DNA of 64,000 nucleotides from Helicobacter cinaedi CCUG 18818 = ATCC BAA-847 (GCF_000155475.1 NZ_DS990392.1:1-64000), one strand, 5' to 3'. Counted from the first letter of the stretch, positions 14,078-23,697 are shown. Notes: generated by a model from the letters alone, not told the origin. Program-made: numbers and translations.

Positions 14078-15757
14078 ATGAGTGAGATAAAAAAGCGGCT
14101 ATGCGATGGGGCAAAGCAGTATTATGAGTATCTTTCATCGCATAATCTGGGTTTGAGTGAAATCCCCATTAGTGTGCCGACATTGCAAGATGATACGCTT
14201 ATTCTTTCACTTAGAGGCAATGTGGCGGATATGGATTTGAAGCTTAGTAGTGCTTTGATTTTGGATATAGATTCTATGCATTATATGGTGGGCGATGAAG
14301 AGAATATTGAGCTGCAATATTATGATGAGCGTCAAAAGGTTGTGTATCTCACGCTAGATTCTACACTCAAAGAGAGCGTGAAAAAAAATCTAAAAAAGCT
14401 TAGACTTTTTAGCGATTTGAAGTTTTTGGTTAAAAATGTGGAAGAGTTTTTTGAAAATTTTGGCGATAGGCTAAAGCTACCTACATATATAGAATCTAGC
14501 GTTATTCCCCTTATCCCCACTTTGAGTGATGAGCAAAATCAAGCCTTAAAAGTCGTGCTAAGTGAGCCTTTAAGCTATGTATGGGGACCACCGGGAACGG
14601 GTAAAACGCAAAAGGTGCTGTTTGAAGCGATTTTGCATTATATGAGGCAGGGTAAAAGAGTGGCGGTTGTAACAACGACAAATAATGCTTTGGAGCAGGT
14701 GCTTATTACGCTGATTAAGCAATTTGATACGCTAGGGCTAGATAGAAGCAGTATTTTGCGGCTTGGCACACCAACTATGGGCTATATGAATGCGTATTGG
14801 CAGACTTGCGATCCTAGCCTGTTGCAACAAAAGGGAGCAACGAATCTTTTTAATTTTCAAGATACGCTTAAAACTCGCTTGAAAACCACTTGTGTGGTGG
14901 GCGTAACCCTTGATGGCTTTATCAAGCGATATGAGAGTTTGGAGCTAAGTTTTAGCCATATTTTTTTAGATGAATGTGCGTATGCACCGCTGACTAAAAC
15001 CTGTGCGTTGTGTGTGGAAGGCACACCACTCGCATTTTTTGGCGATCATAAGCAGCTGTTTCCCGTATGCGAAATGCCTAAAACCGCCCTTATGCAACAA
15101 GAGAATGAAAATGCGTTTGTGTGGAATCTCTCTGCTTTGTTTTTGGAATCTTTTTTTAATGGCGAAAAGCCTAAAAATCTCGCACAAGCGTATGAGCAAA
15201 GTGGAGAAATCCCACAATATAGGCAAATGCTATGTGTAAATCTAAGTCGCACACATCGCTATGGGGATAATCTCGCACAGATTTTGGATAGATATGTATA
15301 TCGTATCGGGTTAAGGGGCAAAGATCAGCCTATGGAGATTTTTGCCATTGATAGTGGAGCAAAGCAAGAGATAGAGACACAAATCAGTCAAAGTGAAGTG
15401 AGGGTGTGTGAGATTCTAAGCACAAAGCTAAAAACGAGTGAATATGCTATCATCACGCCCTTTGTGAAGCAAAGACAAAAACTTGGGCTTAAAATCCCAC
15501 GCGATAGGATTTTTACCATTCATGGCTCACAAGGACAGGAGTTTGATAATGTCATCTTTTCACCGGTGAGTTTGCACTATCATTTGACAAATTCATATCA
15601 AACCCACGCCCTTTATGCCCTAAATGTAGCTATATCGCGTGTGAAAAAGCGACTTTTTGTCGTGTGCGATTATGCCTTTTGGAGTAGGCAAAAAGGACAG
15701 CTTTTATCAGCGATCTTGCAACAAGCTCAACTTATCACTTTAGAGGACTTATTATGA
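14078..15757 (+). CDS. Superfamily 1 (UPF1/DNA2-like) helicase embedded in the hyp operon
   Basis: A 559-residue ATP-dependent helicase-like protein. It has Walker A GPPGTGKT (about residue 170), motif Ia VVTTTNNALEQVL, a motif II written DECAYAP, the motif V-like HGSQGQEFDNV and motif VI NVAISRVKKRLFVV, which place it in the UPF1/DNA2 branch of SF1. The first 165 residues match nothing I recognise. Whether it acts on DNA or RNA is unknown. It sits 33 bases after hypD and overlaps hypE by four (ATGA), so it is made with the hydrogenase maturation proteins. An upstream GTG at 14057 is a possible alternative start. Confidence 0.8.
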   Translation: MSEIKKRLCDGAKQYYEYLSSHNLGLSEIPISVPTLQDDTLILSLRGNVADMDLKLSSALILDIDSMHYMVGDEENIELQYYDERQKVVYLTLDSTLKESVKKNLKKLRLFSDLKFLVKNVEEFFENFGDRLKLPTYIESSVIPLIPTLSDEQNQALKVVLSEPLSYVWGPPGTGKTQKVLFEAILHYMRQGKRVAVVTTTNNALEQVLITLIKQFDTLGLDRSSILRLGTPTMGYMNAYWQTCDPSLLQQKGATNLFNFQDTLKTRLKTTCVVGVTLDGFIKRYESLELSFSHIFLDECAYAPLTKTCALCVEGTPLAFFGDHKQLFPVCEMPKTALMQQENENAFVWNLSALFLESFFNGEKPKNLAQAYEQSGEIPQYRQMLCVNLSRTHRYGDNLAQILDRYVYRIGLRGKDQPMEIFAIDSGAKQEIETQISQSEVRVCEILSTKLKTSEYAIITPFVKQRQKLGLKIPRDRIFTIHGSQGQEFDNVIFSPVSLHYHLTNSYQTHALYALNVAISRVKKRLFVVCDYAFWSRQKGQLLSAILQQAQLITLEDLL

Positions 15758-16764
15758 AACAAACACAAATTACACTCTCTCAAGGCAGTGGGGGATTAGA
15801 ATCTAACTTGCTTTTAGAAGAGATTATATATGAGATTTTGGGTGAAGTGCTTGTGTATAGTGGCGAAGATGCGGGGGTGTTTGACAGCAAAAAGCCCTTA
15901 GCCATAAGCACGGATAGCTATGTGATTAGCCCGATTTTTTTTCCCGGTGGCGATATTGGCAAATTAAGTGTGTGTGGCTCAAGCAATGATGTGGCTATGC
16001 GTGGGGCAAAGCCTATGTATCTCACACTTGGCTTAATCCTTGAAGAAGGCTTTGAGATAGAATCTTTAGAAAAGATTCTAGTTTCTATCAAGCAAGAAGC
16101 CCTTACGGGTGGGCTAAAGATTCTATCTGGGGATACAAAGGTTACTCCAAAGGGCAGTGTGGATAGAATCTTTATTAACACCACGGCGGTGGGGGAGATT
16201 CAGGGTGCGGAATATAGCGTGAAAAATTTAGCTCTAGGTGATGAGATTATTGTAAGTGGGGCGATTGGCACACACGGGGCGGTAATTTTCTGCCAAAGAA
16301 ATGAGATAAATTTACAAAGTGATTTACAAAGCGATTGTGCGCAGCTTTATCCTATGCTTGAAGGGCTACAAGAATGCAAGATTCATAGTATGCGTGATGC
16401 GACAAGGGGGGGCTTAGCAGCGGTGCTGAATGAGTGGGCTAGGGCTATGTGCGTGGAGATAGAAATTGATGAGGGTGGCATTCCCATTTTGCCGCAAGTC
16501 AAAGGGATGTGTGAGATTCTAGGGCTTGAGCCATTGAGCCTAGCAAATGAAGGTGTATGTGTGATGGCTGTGCCACAGGGGGAAAGTCAAAAGGTGCTAG
16601 AAATTTTACATTCCCATAGCCTTGGCAAAAATGCTTCTGTGATAGGGCGGATTAGCAAAAAGGCGGAGAGTGTCAAAAATGCACGGGTAATTATCTCTAA
16701 TGCGTGGGGTGCTAGAAGATATGTGGAGTATCCGCAAGGGGAGCTACTCCCTAGAATCTGCTAA
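15754..16764 (+). CDS. hypE: Hydrogenase expression/formation protein HypE
   Basis: HypE dehydrates the thiocarbamoyl group received from HypF to thiocyanate and gives cyanide to the HypC-HypD complex. It belongs to the PurM-like ATPase fold. Visible marks are LSQGSGGLESN, SGEDAGVFDSKKP, VCGSSNDVAMRGA, RDATRGGLAAVLNE and the C-terminal PRIC, whose Cys is the modified residue. The length of 336 residues is normal. It overlaps the helicase stop by four bases and ends the operon; repeat copy C starts four bases after its stop. Confidence 0.95.
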   Translation: MKQTQITLSQGSGGLESNLLLEEIIYEILGEVLVYSGEDAGVFDSKKPLAISTDSYVISPIFFPGGDIGKLSVCGSSNDVAMRGAKPMYLTLGLILEEGFEIESLEKILVSIKQEALTGGLKILSGDTKVTPKGSVDRIFINTTAVGEIQGAEYSVKNLALGDEIIVSGAIGTHGAVIFCQRNEINLQSDLQSDCAQLYPMLEGLQECKIHSMRDATRGGLAAVLNEWARAMCVEIEIDEGGIPILPQVKGMCEILGLEPLSLANEGVCVMAVPQGESQKVLEILHSHSLGKNASVIGRISKKAESVKNARVIISNAWGARRYVEYPQGELLPRIC

Positions 16765-17094
16765 TCCGCAGCGTCTCTTGGGTGCTTTTAAGCGATTCTG
16801 CGCTCAAGGCTTGGTCATTTTGCAAGTGTAGGTTTGCTTCATTGCACACAAAGTCGACTCACTCGCTCCCCCTTAAAATCCCCCATTAGATGACGCTTTC
16901 AAAGTAGGTATTTCACATAAAAAAATGAGCGTAGTTGTAAAAGTCTTGTGATGGTATAAAACGAGTGCAGAAAAGTTTTGATAGTCAATGATAAATAGCA
17001 GAATCCCTAAAAACCACTCTTTAAAAAACGGATTTTAGAATCTGCTAAGACTTGTTTATTGATCTAAGATGTGGCATTGCTTTTTTTTGTTTTA
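16765..17094. other. Non-coding gap between hypE and the RRM gene
   Basis: This 330-base stretch has no credible gene. Its first half is dispersed repeat copy C. The rest holds a loose inverted repeat (GCAGAATCC near 17009 against GGATTTTAGAATCTGC at 17030-17045) that could help end transcription of the convergent units, and a T-rich tract (17080-17094) just past the RRM stop. I see no tRNA or small RNA signature. Confidence 0.6.
16768..16916 (-). repeat. Dispersed repeat copy C, intergenic, joins both modules
   Basis: Bases 16768-16818 match the shared module of copies A and B (CTCTTGGGTGCTTTTAA, GATTCTGCGCT, AAGGCTTGGTCATT). Bases 16819-16916 match the 3' module of copy D (TTGCAAGTGTAGG, CTCCCCCTTAAAATCCCCC, GACGCTTTCAAAGTAGG, TTTCAC). 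It is therefore the copy that shows these are parts of one element. It lies outside any gene, four bases after the hypE stop, and has no open frame of its own. Confidence 0.75.
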
Positions 17095-17340
17095 TTACTC
17101 GCGGGGTCGTGCTTCATTCACTCGCAAATTGCGTCCGCGAAAATCCTTTTCATTGAGTGCTTCAATAGCCTTTAACGCGGCATTATCTTCCATTTCAACA
17201 AATCCAAAACCTTTTGGTCTGCCACTTTCCCTGTCATTAATAAGTTTTACAGAAAAAACCTCGCCAAATTGAGAAAATAGCTCTCTTAACTCATCTTGCG
17301 TAACCGCATAGACCAAATTTCCTACATAAAGTGTTTTCAA
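17095..17340 (-). CDS. Small RRM-type RNA-binding protein
   Basis: An 81-residue protein made of one RNA recognition motif. RNP2 is LYVGNL near the N-terminus, RNP1 is KGFGFVEM in the middle, and the body resembles the small single-RRM proteins of H. pylori (HP0827 type) and of cyanobacteria. It probably binds single-stranded RNA; targets are unknown. The start is a TTG at 17340, five bases after AGGAG, giving MKTLYVGNL; the frame remains open ten codons further up but lacks a site. It follows secA-lolC in the same direction after a 94-base gap. Confidence 0.9.
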   Translation of the reverse strand: MKTLYVGNLVYAVTQDELRELFSQFGEVFSVKLINDRESGRPKGFGFVEMEDNAALKAIEALNEKDFRGRNLRVNEARPRE

Positions 17341-17434
17341 AGGAACTCCTAAATAAAGTAATATCCGCATTTATCGGGCGTTTGGTATGCTAAGATTTAT
17401 TTACTTACAAGTCTCTTAAAAAAGGAGTTTTATA

Positions 17435-18775
17435 CTACTCGTTGCGTAAAACTTGCAAGGTATCTACCATTGCTGCTTTTTTTGCAGGATAATACGATGA
17501 CAGACAAACAATAAGCACCGCTCCAAGAATGGTGAGTGAAAAATCTAGTAGCGATAAATCAAGCGGAAGTTTTGAGCTGCCATACACATCAGCGGGTAAG
17601 GAAATAATAGGAAAAGTATCTAGCACATACAATGCTACGCCCGTTAGCACAATGCCTAGCACAATCCCACTTAAGCCAATAGTATTGCCAACCCAGAAAA
17701 ACACCCCTTTAATCTCCTGCCTACTTGCACCAAGTGAGAGAAGCAGGGCAATCTCTTTTCTACGATTCATCACAACCATAAGCAAAGAGCTAATAATATT
17801 CAAACTAGCCATTACGATAATAAGCATAAGCACAATAAAAAGTGCACGTTTTTCAAGCTCCATAGCAGAAAAAAAATTGCCATTTTGCTGCCACCAGCCC
17901 TCAATCCCAGCCCTTTGTGGAAACTCTATCTCTAAAAAGTTGCGGATAGGCGTAATATCCTCCATAGGTTTTGGCGTGTGGATATGGATACCATCATAAA
18001 TGCCCGGGGGCAGTCGGCGGATTTTCTGCAAAGCACTTAGATTTGTATAAGTATAGGCTTCATCATACGCCCTAAGTCCAGATTCAAAAAATCCAGCAAT
18101 GTTAAACCGCTTTGTAATAGGCGTGTAGCCAAAGCCAGAAGGCTCAAGCTGTGTGAAAAATAAATCAAGCTTATCATTAACTTCTAAGCCAAAATTTTCT
18201 TCAAAGCCCTTGCCAATAAGGATTGAAAACTCTTTTTGACTAAAAGCAAGGACATTTTGCTCCCTTATATGTTGCGGTGTGTTTTTAAGCGTTTGGCTAG
18301 AATCTTGCGTGTTATTTGTTTTTTGAGAAACATTGAAGCTTTGAGATTCTGCAGAATCTTGCAAAATCTCTTGTGATTCTAGAGCCTTTCTTACCACTTC
18401 ATTGATTTGAGATTCTGCATTCATATCTACGCCAAAGACCATTGCCGCATTCATTGTGTTGCCCACCTTGCCAACAGCTTGATAACGCAAATATGGGCTA
18501 AAGAGAAATTGCGGAAACTGCTTCTTTAAAGCTTGCAAAATCTCATCATCAACACCCGCATAAGTCGTAGAATACACGCTCAAAGGGTAGTTCATCACAA
18601 AAAGTTTGCGTTCAAATTCCTTTGTCATACCATTCATTATAGCCATCGCCACGCACAGCACCATTACACCAATGCCAACGCCAAAAAACGCTAAAAGTGC
18701 CGTGATAGAGATAAAAGGCTGTGTCTTATCAAAGCGTAAATATCGTGGCAGTAAATAGAGAATCAAAGCTTTCAT
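17435..18775 (-). CDS. LolC/LolE-type lipoprotein-releasing ABC permease
   Basis: A 446-residue inner membrane protein of the LolC/FtsX type: an N-terminal helix (ITALLAFFGVGIGVMVLCVAMA), a large periplasmic domain and three C-terminal helices ending in LRNE, with the MNRRKEIALLLSLGAS coupling loop typical of this family. It would extract lipoproteins from the inner membrane for LolA. It is about 40 residues longer than usual because of a Gln/Ser/Asn-rich stretch at about residues 133-172 rich in AGAATCT-type sequence. Its ATG overlaps the secA stop. The ATPase LolD is not in the window. In this phylum one permease may serve as a homodimer. Confidence 0.88.
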   Translation of the reverse strand: MKALILYLLPRYLRFDKTQPFISITALLAFFGVGIGVMVLCVAMAIMNGMTKEFERKLFVMNYPLSVYSTTYAGVDDEILQALKKQFPQFLFSPYLRYQAVGKVGNTMNAAMVFGVDMNAESQINEVVRKALESQEILQDSAESQSFNVSQKTNNTQDSSQTLKNTPQHIREQNVLAFSQKEFSILIGKGFEENFGLEVNDKLDLFFTQLEPSGFGYTPITKRFNIAGFFESGLRAYDEAYTYTNLSALQKIRRLPPGIYDGIHIHTPKPMEDITPIRNFLEIEFPQRAGIEGWWQQNGNFFSAMELEKRALFIVLMLIIVMASLNIISSLLMVVMNRRKEIALLLSLGASRQEIKGVFFWVGNTIGLSGIVLGIVLTGVALYVLDTFPIISLPADVYGSSKLPLDLSLLDFSLTILGAVLIVCLSSYYPAKKAAMVDTLQVLRNE

Positions 18776-21330
18776 TAAGCAAGTAACCCTTTTTTTGGTC
18801 CGCTCTTGCCGTGGCAGAGTTTGTATTTTTTGCCACTACCACAAGGGCAAGGGTCGTTACGAGAGATTTTTGCTTTTTGGGGCTTTGAACTTGAATCTTG
18901 TGCTTCAAAAGTTTGTAAATCTTCATTGAGTTCTTCTTGCATATCTTGGAGCATTTTATCAGCCACCTCCTCTTCTTGCTCTCGTAGCTGAATAATATGG
19001 AGCATTCTCGTGGTTTCAGTTTTGAGATTTTCTATAAATTCCAAAAAGAGATTGTAGCTTTCCTTTTTGTATTCCACGAGCGGATCTTTTTGATTATAGC
19101 CTCTTAAACCGATACCGGTTTTGAGATTATCCATTGTGTAGAGATGCTCTCGCCACGAGCTATCAAGCACTTGTAAGTAGATGATGCGTTCAATTTGGGA
19201 GCGTTGGGAAGATTCTAGTTTTGACATTTTTTCTTCATAGCTTTGGCTCATTTGGGTGATAAGCTTTTCTAAAAGCTCATCATAGCTAAGATTTTCACAA
19301 GATTCTAGTTTGAATCCTAGCTCTTCACTAAGTTGAGCTTGAAGGGAAGATAAGTCAAAATTAGAGGCATCATCACCGGGCAATATCTGTGCTTTATACA
19401 GCAAGGATTGTGCGGTGATTTCGCGGTTTGTTTTGATACGCTCTTCAAGGGAAAAATCTTCACTTAGTAGCTCATTTCTTAGCTTATACACCGCCTTTCT
19501 TTGCTCATTTGCCACATCATCATATTCAAGCAAATGCTTTCTAGATTCAAAATGGAGATTTTCCACCTTTTTTTGCGCACTCTCCACCGAGCGTGTAACA
19601 AGTCCAGATTCTATATGTTCGCCTTCTTTCAAGCCTAGCCGCTCCATAATGCCTTTAATCTTATCGCTCCCAAAGATTCTAAGCAGTGAATCTTCTAGGC
19701 TTAAATAAAATTGGCTCACTCCCGGATCGCCCTGTCTTCCAGCCCTACCGCGTAGCTGATTGTCAATGCGGCGGCTCTCGTGTCTTTCCGTGCCGATGAT
19801 ATATAGTCCTCCAAGCTCTCTAATTTCATCGGTGATTTTTATATCAACCCCGCGTCCTGCCATATTTGTAGCAATGGTTACGGCTCCTTTAACACCCGCA
19901 TCTTTAATGATTTCGGCTTCCTTGCTGTGTTGTTTAGCATTAAGGATTGTGTGTGGGATTCTGCATTTTTTAAGTAGCTCGTGGAGAATTTCACTCTTTT
20001 CAATACTTGCTGTCCCTACAAGCACGGGCTGCCCTTTCTTATGTAGCTCTGTAATCTTGTTGATGACAGCATTAAATTTCTCCCTTTCACTTTTATAAAT
20101 TAAGTCATTTAAATCCTTGCGTTGCACAGGGACATTTGTAGGGATACTCACCACTTCAAGATTATAGATTTGTAAAAATTCAGTGGCTTCGGTTTGTGCT
20201 GTCCCTGTCATACCCGAGAGTCTTTCATACAAGCGGAAGTAGTTTTGGAATGTAATATCAGCCAAAGTTTGGCTTTCTTCTTTAATATCCACTTTTTCCT
20301 TTGCTTCAATGGCTTGGTGTAGCCCTTCACTAAAGCGTCTGCCCTCACTTAGCCTACCGGTAAATTCATCAACAATCACCACTTCATTATCCTGTACTAC
20401 ATAGTCTTTGTCTTTAATAAAAAGATAGTTTGCTTTCAAAGCTTGGTCTAGGTGGTGAGATAAAGTAGCGTTTTCTATGCTGTAAAGATTATCTACCTTA
20501 AACAAAGATTCAGCATTTTTAATCCCCTCTTCTGTGAGTAAAATTACGCGATTTTTCTCATCTATGGTAAAGTCTATTTCATTTTTAAGCTTTTGGGCTA
20601 CGCTATTAGCGATTTGATAATGCTCTAGTGTGCGATTAACCGGACCGGATATGATGAGAGGCGTTCTAGCTTCATCAATAAGGATAGAATCTACTTCATC
20701 AATAATGGCAAAATAATGCTCCCTTTGGACTTTTTGGCTTAAATCGTATTTCATATTATCCCGCAAATAATCAAAGCCAAATTCATTATTTGTGCCATAG
20801 ACAATATCCGCCCTGTAAGCTTCAAGCCGTGCATTATCATCACGCAAATCATTAGTGATAATCCCCACACTAAAGCCTAAGAAGTTATACAATGGCTCTA
20901 GCTCCTTTGCATCGCGGTTAGCAAGATAGTCATTCACAGTTACTATGTGAACGCCTCGCCCACAAAGTGCGTTTAAACACACCGCAAGTGTAGCTACAAG
21001 CGTTTTACCTTCTCCTGTTTTCATTTCCGCTATGCGTCCATCATTGAGCGTCATACCGCCTATAAGCTGCACATCAAAATGTCGCATACCAAGTGTGCGT
21101 TTGCTTGCTTCACGCGTGATGGCAAAGCTTTTGTGCAACACATCTTGCAGTGAAGCTTCGCCATTTTGCACAAGTATCTTTAGCTCATTAAAAGCATTTT
21201 GCAACTCCGTATCACTAAGTGAGGCATAGCTAGATTCTAAGGCATTTATTTTTTGCACTTCTTTGGTGTAGAGCTTGATGAGTTTATTATTGCGTGAGCC
21301 AAGTATTTTTGAAACAAGAGATTTTAGCAT
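18775..21330 (-). CDS. secA: Preprotein translocase ATPase SecA
   Basis: The ATP-driven motor of Sec export, bound to SecYEG at the inner membrane. It shows the Q/Walker A region [13 protein letters not shown], the DEAD-like [35 protein letters not shown] and the C-terminal zinc motif [14 protein letters not shown]. From the ATG at 21330, eight bases after AAGG, it has 851 residues, normal for SecA; an open frame of 16 codons lies further upstream without support. It is followed directly by the lolC-type gene and is divergent from lolA, so secretion and lipoprotein transport genes are grouped. Confidence 0.96.
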   Translation of the reverse strand: MLKSLVSKILGSRNNKLIKLYTKEVQKINALESSYASLSDTELQNAFNELKILVQNGEASLQDVLHKSFAITREASKRTLGMRHFDVQLIGGMTLNDGRIAEMKTGEGKTLVATLAVCLNALCGRGVHIVTVNDYLANRDAKELEPLYNFLGFSVGIITNDLRDDNARLEAYRADIVYGTNNEFGFDYLRDNMKYDLSQKVQREHYFAIIDEVDSILIDEARTPLIISGPVNRTLEHYQIANSVAQKLKNEIDFTIDEKNRVILLTEEGIKNAESLFKVDNLYSIENATLSHHLDQALKANYLFIKDKDYVVQDNEVVIVDEFTGRLSEGRRFSEGLHQAIEAKEKVDIKEESQTLADITFQNYFRLYERLSGMTGTAQTEATEFLQIYNLEVVSIPTNVPVQRKDLNDLIYKSEREKFNAVINKITELHKKGQPVLVGTASIEKSEILHELLKKCRIPHTILNAKQHSKEAEIIKDAGVKGAVTIATNMAGRGVDIKITDEIRELGGLYIIGTERHESRRIDNQLRGRAGRQGDPGVSQFYLSLEDSLLRIFGSDKIKGIMERLGLKEGEHIESGLVTRSVESAQKKVENLHFESRKHLLEYDDVANEQRKAVYKLRNELLSEDFSLEERIKTNREITAQSLLYKAQILPGDDASNFDLSSLQAQLSEELGFKLESCENLSYDELLEKLITQMSQSYEEKMSKLESSQRSQIERIIYLQVLDSSWREHLYTMDNLKTGIGLRGYNQKDPLVEYKKESYNLFLEFIENLKTETTRMLHIIQLREQEEEVADKMLQDMQEELNEDLQTFEAQDSSSKPQKAKISRNDPCPCGSGKKYKLCHGKSGPKKGLLA

Positions 21331-21409
21331 TGAAAAGCCTTTGATATAAAATGATGTGAAAAAGTGAAAATTTAGCAAACCATTTGAGCAAACTTGAAAA
21401 TTAGGCGGT

Positions 21410-21415
21410 ATTCTA
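21410..21415 (-). promoter_or_regulatory. Probable -10 box of secA
   Basis: On the minus strand the sequence is TGCTAGAATACC, a TAGAAT box preceded by TGC, 80 bases upstream of the secA ATG. It lies back to back with a TAAAAT box for lolA, so the two genes share a divergent promoter region. Confidence 0.4.
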
Positions 21416-21450
21416 GCACATTTTTAACGCAATTTGTAACATACTTTGGG

Positions 21451-21456
21451 TAAAAT
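21451..21456 (+). promoter_or_regulatory. Probable -10 box of lolA
   Basis: TTTGGGTAAAATCCCGG contains TAAAAT 52 bases before the lolA ATG. There is no strong -35 box at the usual distance. The gene's ribosome site AAGGAG is separate and clear. Confidence 0.4.
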
Positions 21457-21507
21457 CCCGGCTTTAAAACAAAAGATTACAAGGCAAATAAGATAAAAGG
21501 AGCAAAA

Positions 21508-22044
21508 ATGAAAATTTTTAGAATCTGTGTGTTGGTGTTGCTAAGTTTGAACCTTAGCTTTGCGTTGGGGGAAAATCTCCAAAGCATTGAGGCGGATTTT
21601 GAGCAGTTTATTGTCAGTGAAGAAGGGATTCCAGCCCATTATGAGGGTAAAATCTATGGAAAAGCCCCAAACAAAGTGAAATGGGACTATACAAATCCTT
21701 TAAAAAAAGAAATTTATATGAAAGACAATGCTGTGCTTATCTATGAGCCAAGCCTTGAGCAGGTCAGTCGCTCACATTTGAAAGAAAAAACGGATTTTAT
21801 CTCTATTATCAAATCTGCTAAAAAACAGCCTGATGGCACATATCACACAAAGATTGAAGGCACACAATATGTGCTTTTTGTGGATAAAAATGACACACCA
21901 GAGCAGATTGAGTTTGTGGATTCTATGGGATCAAAGACGATATTAAAGCTCACAAAGGTTAGGCTCAACCCAAAGATTCAAGATAAGATTTTTGAGTTTA
22001 GCATTCCCAATGGCGTTGAGGTTGTGGATATAAAAACGCGATAG
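21508..22044 (+). CDS. lolA: Outer membrane lipoprotein carrier protein LolA
   Basis: A 178-residue periplasmic chaperone that carries lipoproteins from the Lol permease to the outer membrane. Residues 1-19 are a signal peptide (hydrophobic VLVLLSLNLSFALG). The mature part shows the LolA pattern: IEADFEQFIVSEEG, GKIYGKAPNKVKWDYTNP and a C-terminal EFSIPNGVEVVD. It matches H. pylori HP0785 in length and setting beside secA. AAAGGAG precedes the ATG. trpE begins 15 bases after the stop, so the two may be co-transcribed. Confidence 0.9.
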   Translation: MKIFRICVLVLLSLNLSFALGENLQSIEADFEQFIVSEEGIPAHYEGKIYGKAPNKVKWDYTNPLKKEIYMKDNAVLIYEPSLEQVSRSHLKEKTDFISIIKSAKKQPDGTYHTKIEGTQYVLFVDKNDTPEQIEFVDSMGSKTILKLTKVRLNPKIQDKIFEFSIPNGVEVVDIKTR

Positions 22045-22059
22045 CAAAGGGGTTTAAGA

Positions 22060-23697
22060 ATGTTTGATTTTCGCACACAAAATAAGCCACAAATCGCACA
22101 TAAAGAAGTGCTATGTGATAGCTTGAGTCCTTTATCTGTGCTTTTTGCACTCAAAGCAAAGGTGCTTTTAGAATCTGCATATAATGAAACGGGCAAGGAT
22201 AGATACTCGCTTGTGATTTTAAATGAAGCTTTTAGGGTGTATAAGGAAGAGGGCATACATTATCTTGTAGTAAAAGGTGTAAAAACGCCCTTACATCAGG
22301 CATTACAAGGCTATCTCACAAGCGAGAATATCAAAAAATCTTTAGGGATAAGGGCGGATTTTGTGGGTTTGACAGAATCTAGAGAATCTAAAGGAGCAGA
22401 TTCTAAGCAGGACTTTTTAGAGAATTTAGCCATTGTGAGAAGTCTTGCTCCAAAGCCGGAGCAAAGCCCACATTTACCCTTAGATTTGCCCCTGCCTCTT
22501 GGTGGGGCGGGATATATCGGCTATGAGTTTTTTGCCGAGATTGAAAATGTGAAGTTTAGTAATCCACCGCTGTATAATGCACCGGAATGTGGCTTTATCT
22601 TTGGAAGGGATTTTCTTATTTTTGATCATTTGTTTGATAGACTGCATATTGTGAGTGTAAGCTATGCGTATGAAAAAGAAGCCATTGATGTGGCAGGGCA
22701 GGTGGCTAGTATTGCTAAAAAGCTAGAATCTTTAAATGTAACTTCATCATCTCTAGAATCTACGCAAGATTCACAGGCTCAATGCTATAAGATACAAAAC
22801 GCCACTTCCCAAAAAGAATATGAAACAATGGTAGAAAAGATTAAAGATTCAATCTATAAAGGCGACTTGCTGCAATGTGTGCCAAGCCAATCTATGCAGG
22901 TAAAATCCCCTATCCCGCCACTTCAAGCGTATAGAAATCTGCGTCATCAAAATCCTAGCCCCTATATGTTTTATTATGATTTTGATGATTTTGTAATTTT
23001 GGGGGCAAGTCCGGAGATTATGATTCGTCTAAAAACAAGTGATGAGATAAGCCATTTTATCCTGCGACCCATTGCTGGGACACGCCCAAGGGGCAAAAGT
23101 GTAGCGCAAGATTTGGAGCTTGAAAAAGAGCTTTTAAATGATGAAAAAGAAAATGCCGAGCATTTAATGCTCTTAGATTTAGCAAGAAATGACGCGGGAA
23201 AAGTGAGTGTGGGCGGAGGCGTGAGTGTGATAGCAAGGAATAAGATTGAGCGGTATTCTCGCGTTATGCATATTGTCTCATCAGTCCAAGGGGAGCTAGA
23301 TTCTAAGCGTTTTGCAAAAAGAGATGCACTCAAGGCAGCATTTCCCGCTGGGACGCTAAGCGGTGCGCCAAAGATTGCTGCCATAGAAATGATAGAATCC
23401 TTAGAATCTACGCGTAGGGGCGTGTATGGCGGAGCGATAGGCTATTTTACGCAAAATGAAGATATGGACTTTGCTATTGCTATTCGCAGTGCTGTGTATC
23501 AAAACGGCGTATATTATATGCGTTCTGGTGCTGGTGTGGTGCAAGATTCACATTCTAGGGCGGAATACCTTGAGACGCAAAATAAGATTCAATCCTTGTT
23601 AGATATGCTAAGGGGACAGAATGAAGTGGAGCAGAGTAAAGTCAAGCAAAATAATGGGGGGCGGAATAAAAAAGGATTAAAGGAGGAGGCAGAATGA
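22060..23697 (+). CDS. trpE: Anthranilate synthase component I
   Basis: TrpE turns chorismate plus ammonia, supplied by TrpG, into anthranilate for tryptophan synthesis. The LLESA motif near residue 35, part of the tryptophan feedback site, separates it from PabB. The catalytic region has GDLLQCVPSQ, ILRPIAGTRPRG, LDLARNDAGKV, FPAGTLSGAPK and YMRSGAGVVQDS. At 545 residues it is slightly long, with two Ser/Lys-rich expansions (about residues 107-117 and 228-243) that carry AGAATCT sequences. The stop overlaps the trpGD start by four bases (ATGA). Confidence 0.92.
   Translation: MFDFRTQNKPQIAHKEVLCDSLSPLSVLFALKAKVLLESAYNETGKDRYSLVILNEAFRVYKEEGIHYLVVKGVKTPLHQALQGYLTSENIKKSLGIRADFVGLTESRESKGADSKQDFLENLAIVRSLAPKPEQSPHLPLDLPLPLGGAGYIGYEFFAEIENVKFSNPPLYNAPECGFIFGRDFLIFDHLFDRLHIVSVSYAYEKEAIDVAGQVASIAKKLESLNVTSSSLESTQDSQAQCYKIQNATSQKEYETMVEKIKDSIYKGDLLQCVPSQSMQVKSPIPPLQAYRNLRHQNPSPYMFYYDFDDFVILGASPEIMIRLKTSDEISHFILRPIAGTRPRGKSVAQDLELEKELLNDEKENAEHLMLLDLARNDAGKVSVGGGVSVIARNKIERYSRVMHIVSSVQGELDSKRFAKRDALKAAFPAGTLSGAPKIAAIEMIESLESTRRGVYGGAIGYFTQNEDMDFAIAIRSAVYQNGVYYMRSGAGVVQDSHSRAEYLETQNKIQSLLDMLRGQNEVEQSKVKQNNGGRNKKGLKEEAE

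Noticed and set aside
14052-14081. Nine-codon frame from ATG 14052 ending in the start of the helicase gene
   Set aside because: Too short to support as a gene; it might act as a leader for coupled translation, but nothing beyond the overlap shows this.
13812-14138. Open frames of 90-110 codons antisense to hypD and similar frames opposite secA, aas and the ribosomal genes
   Set aside because: They are opposite strongly conserved genes, lack ribosome sites and show no recognisable protein features; they are by-products of the codon use on the other strand.
16405-16411. G7 run in hypE as a second phase-variation tract
   Set aside because: It encodes the conserved TRGGLA motif and is short; runs below about eight are seldom unstable. 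It is probably fixed by the protein sequence.
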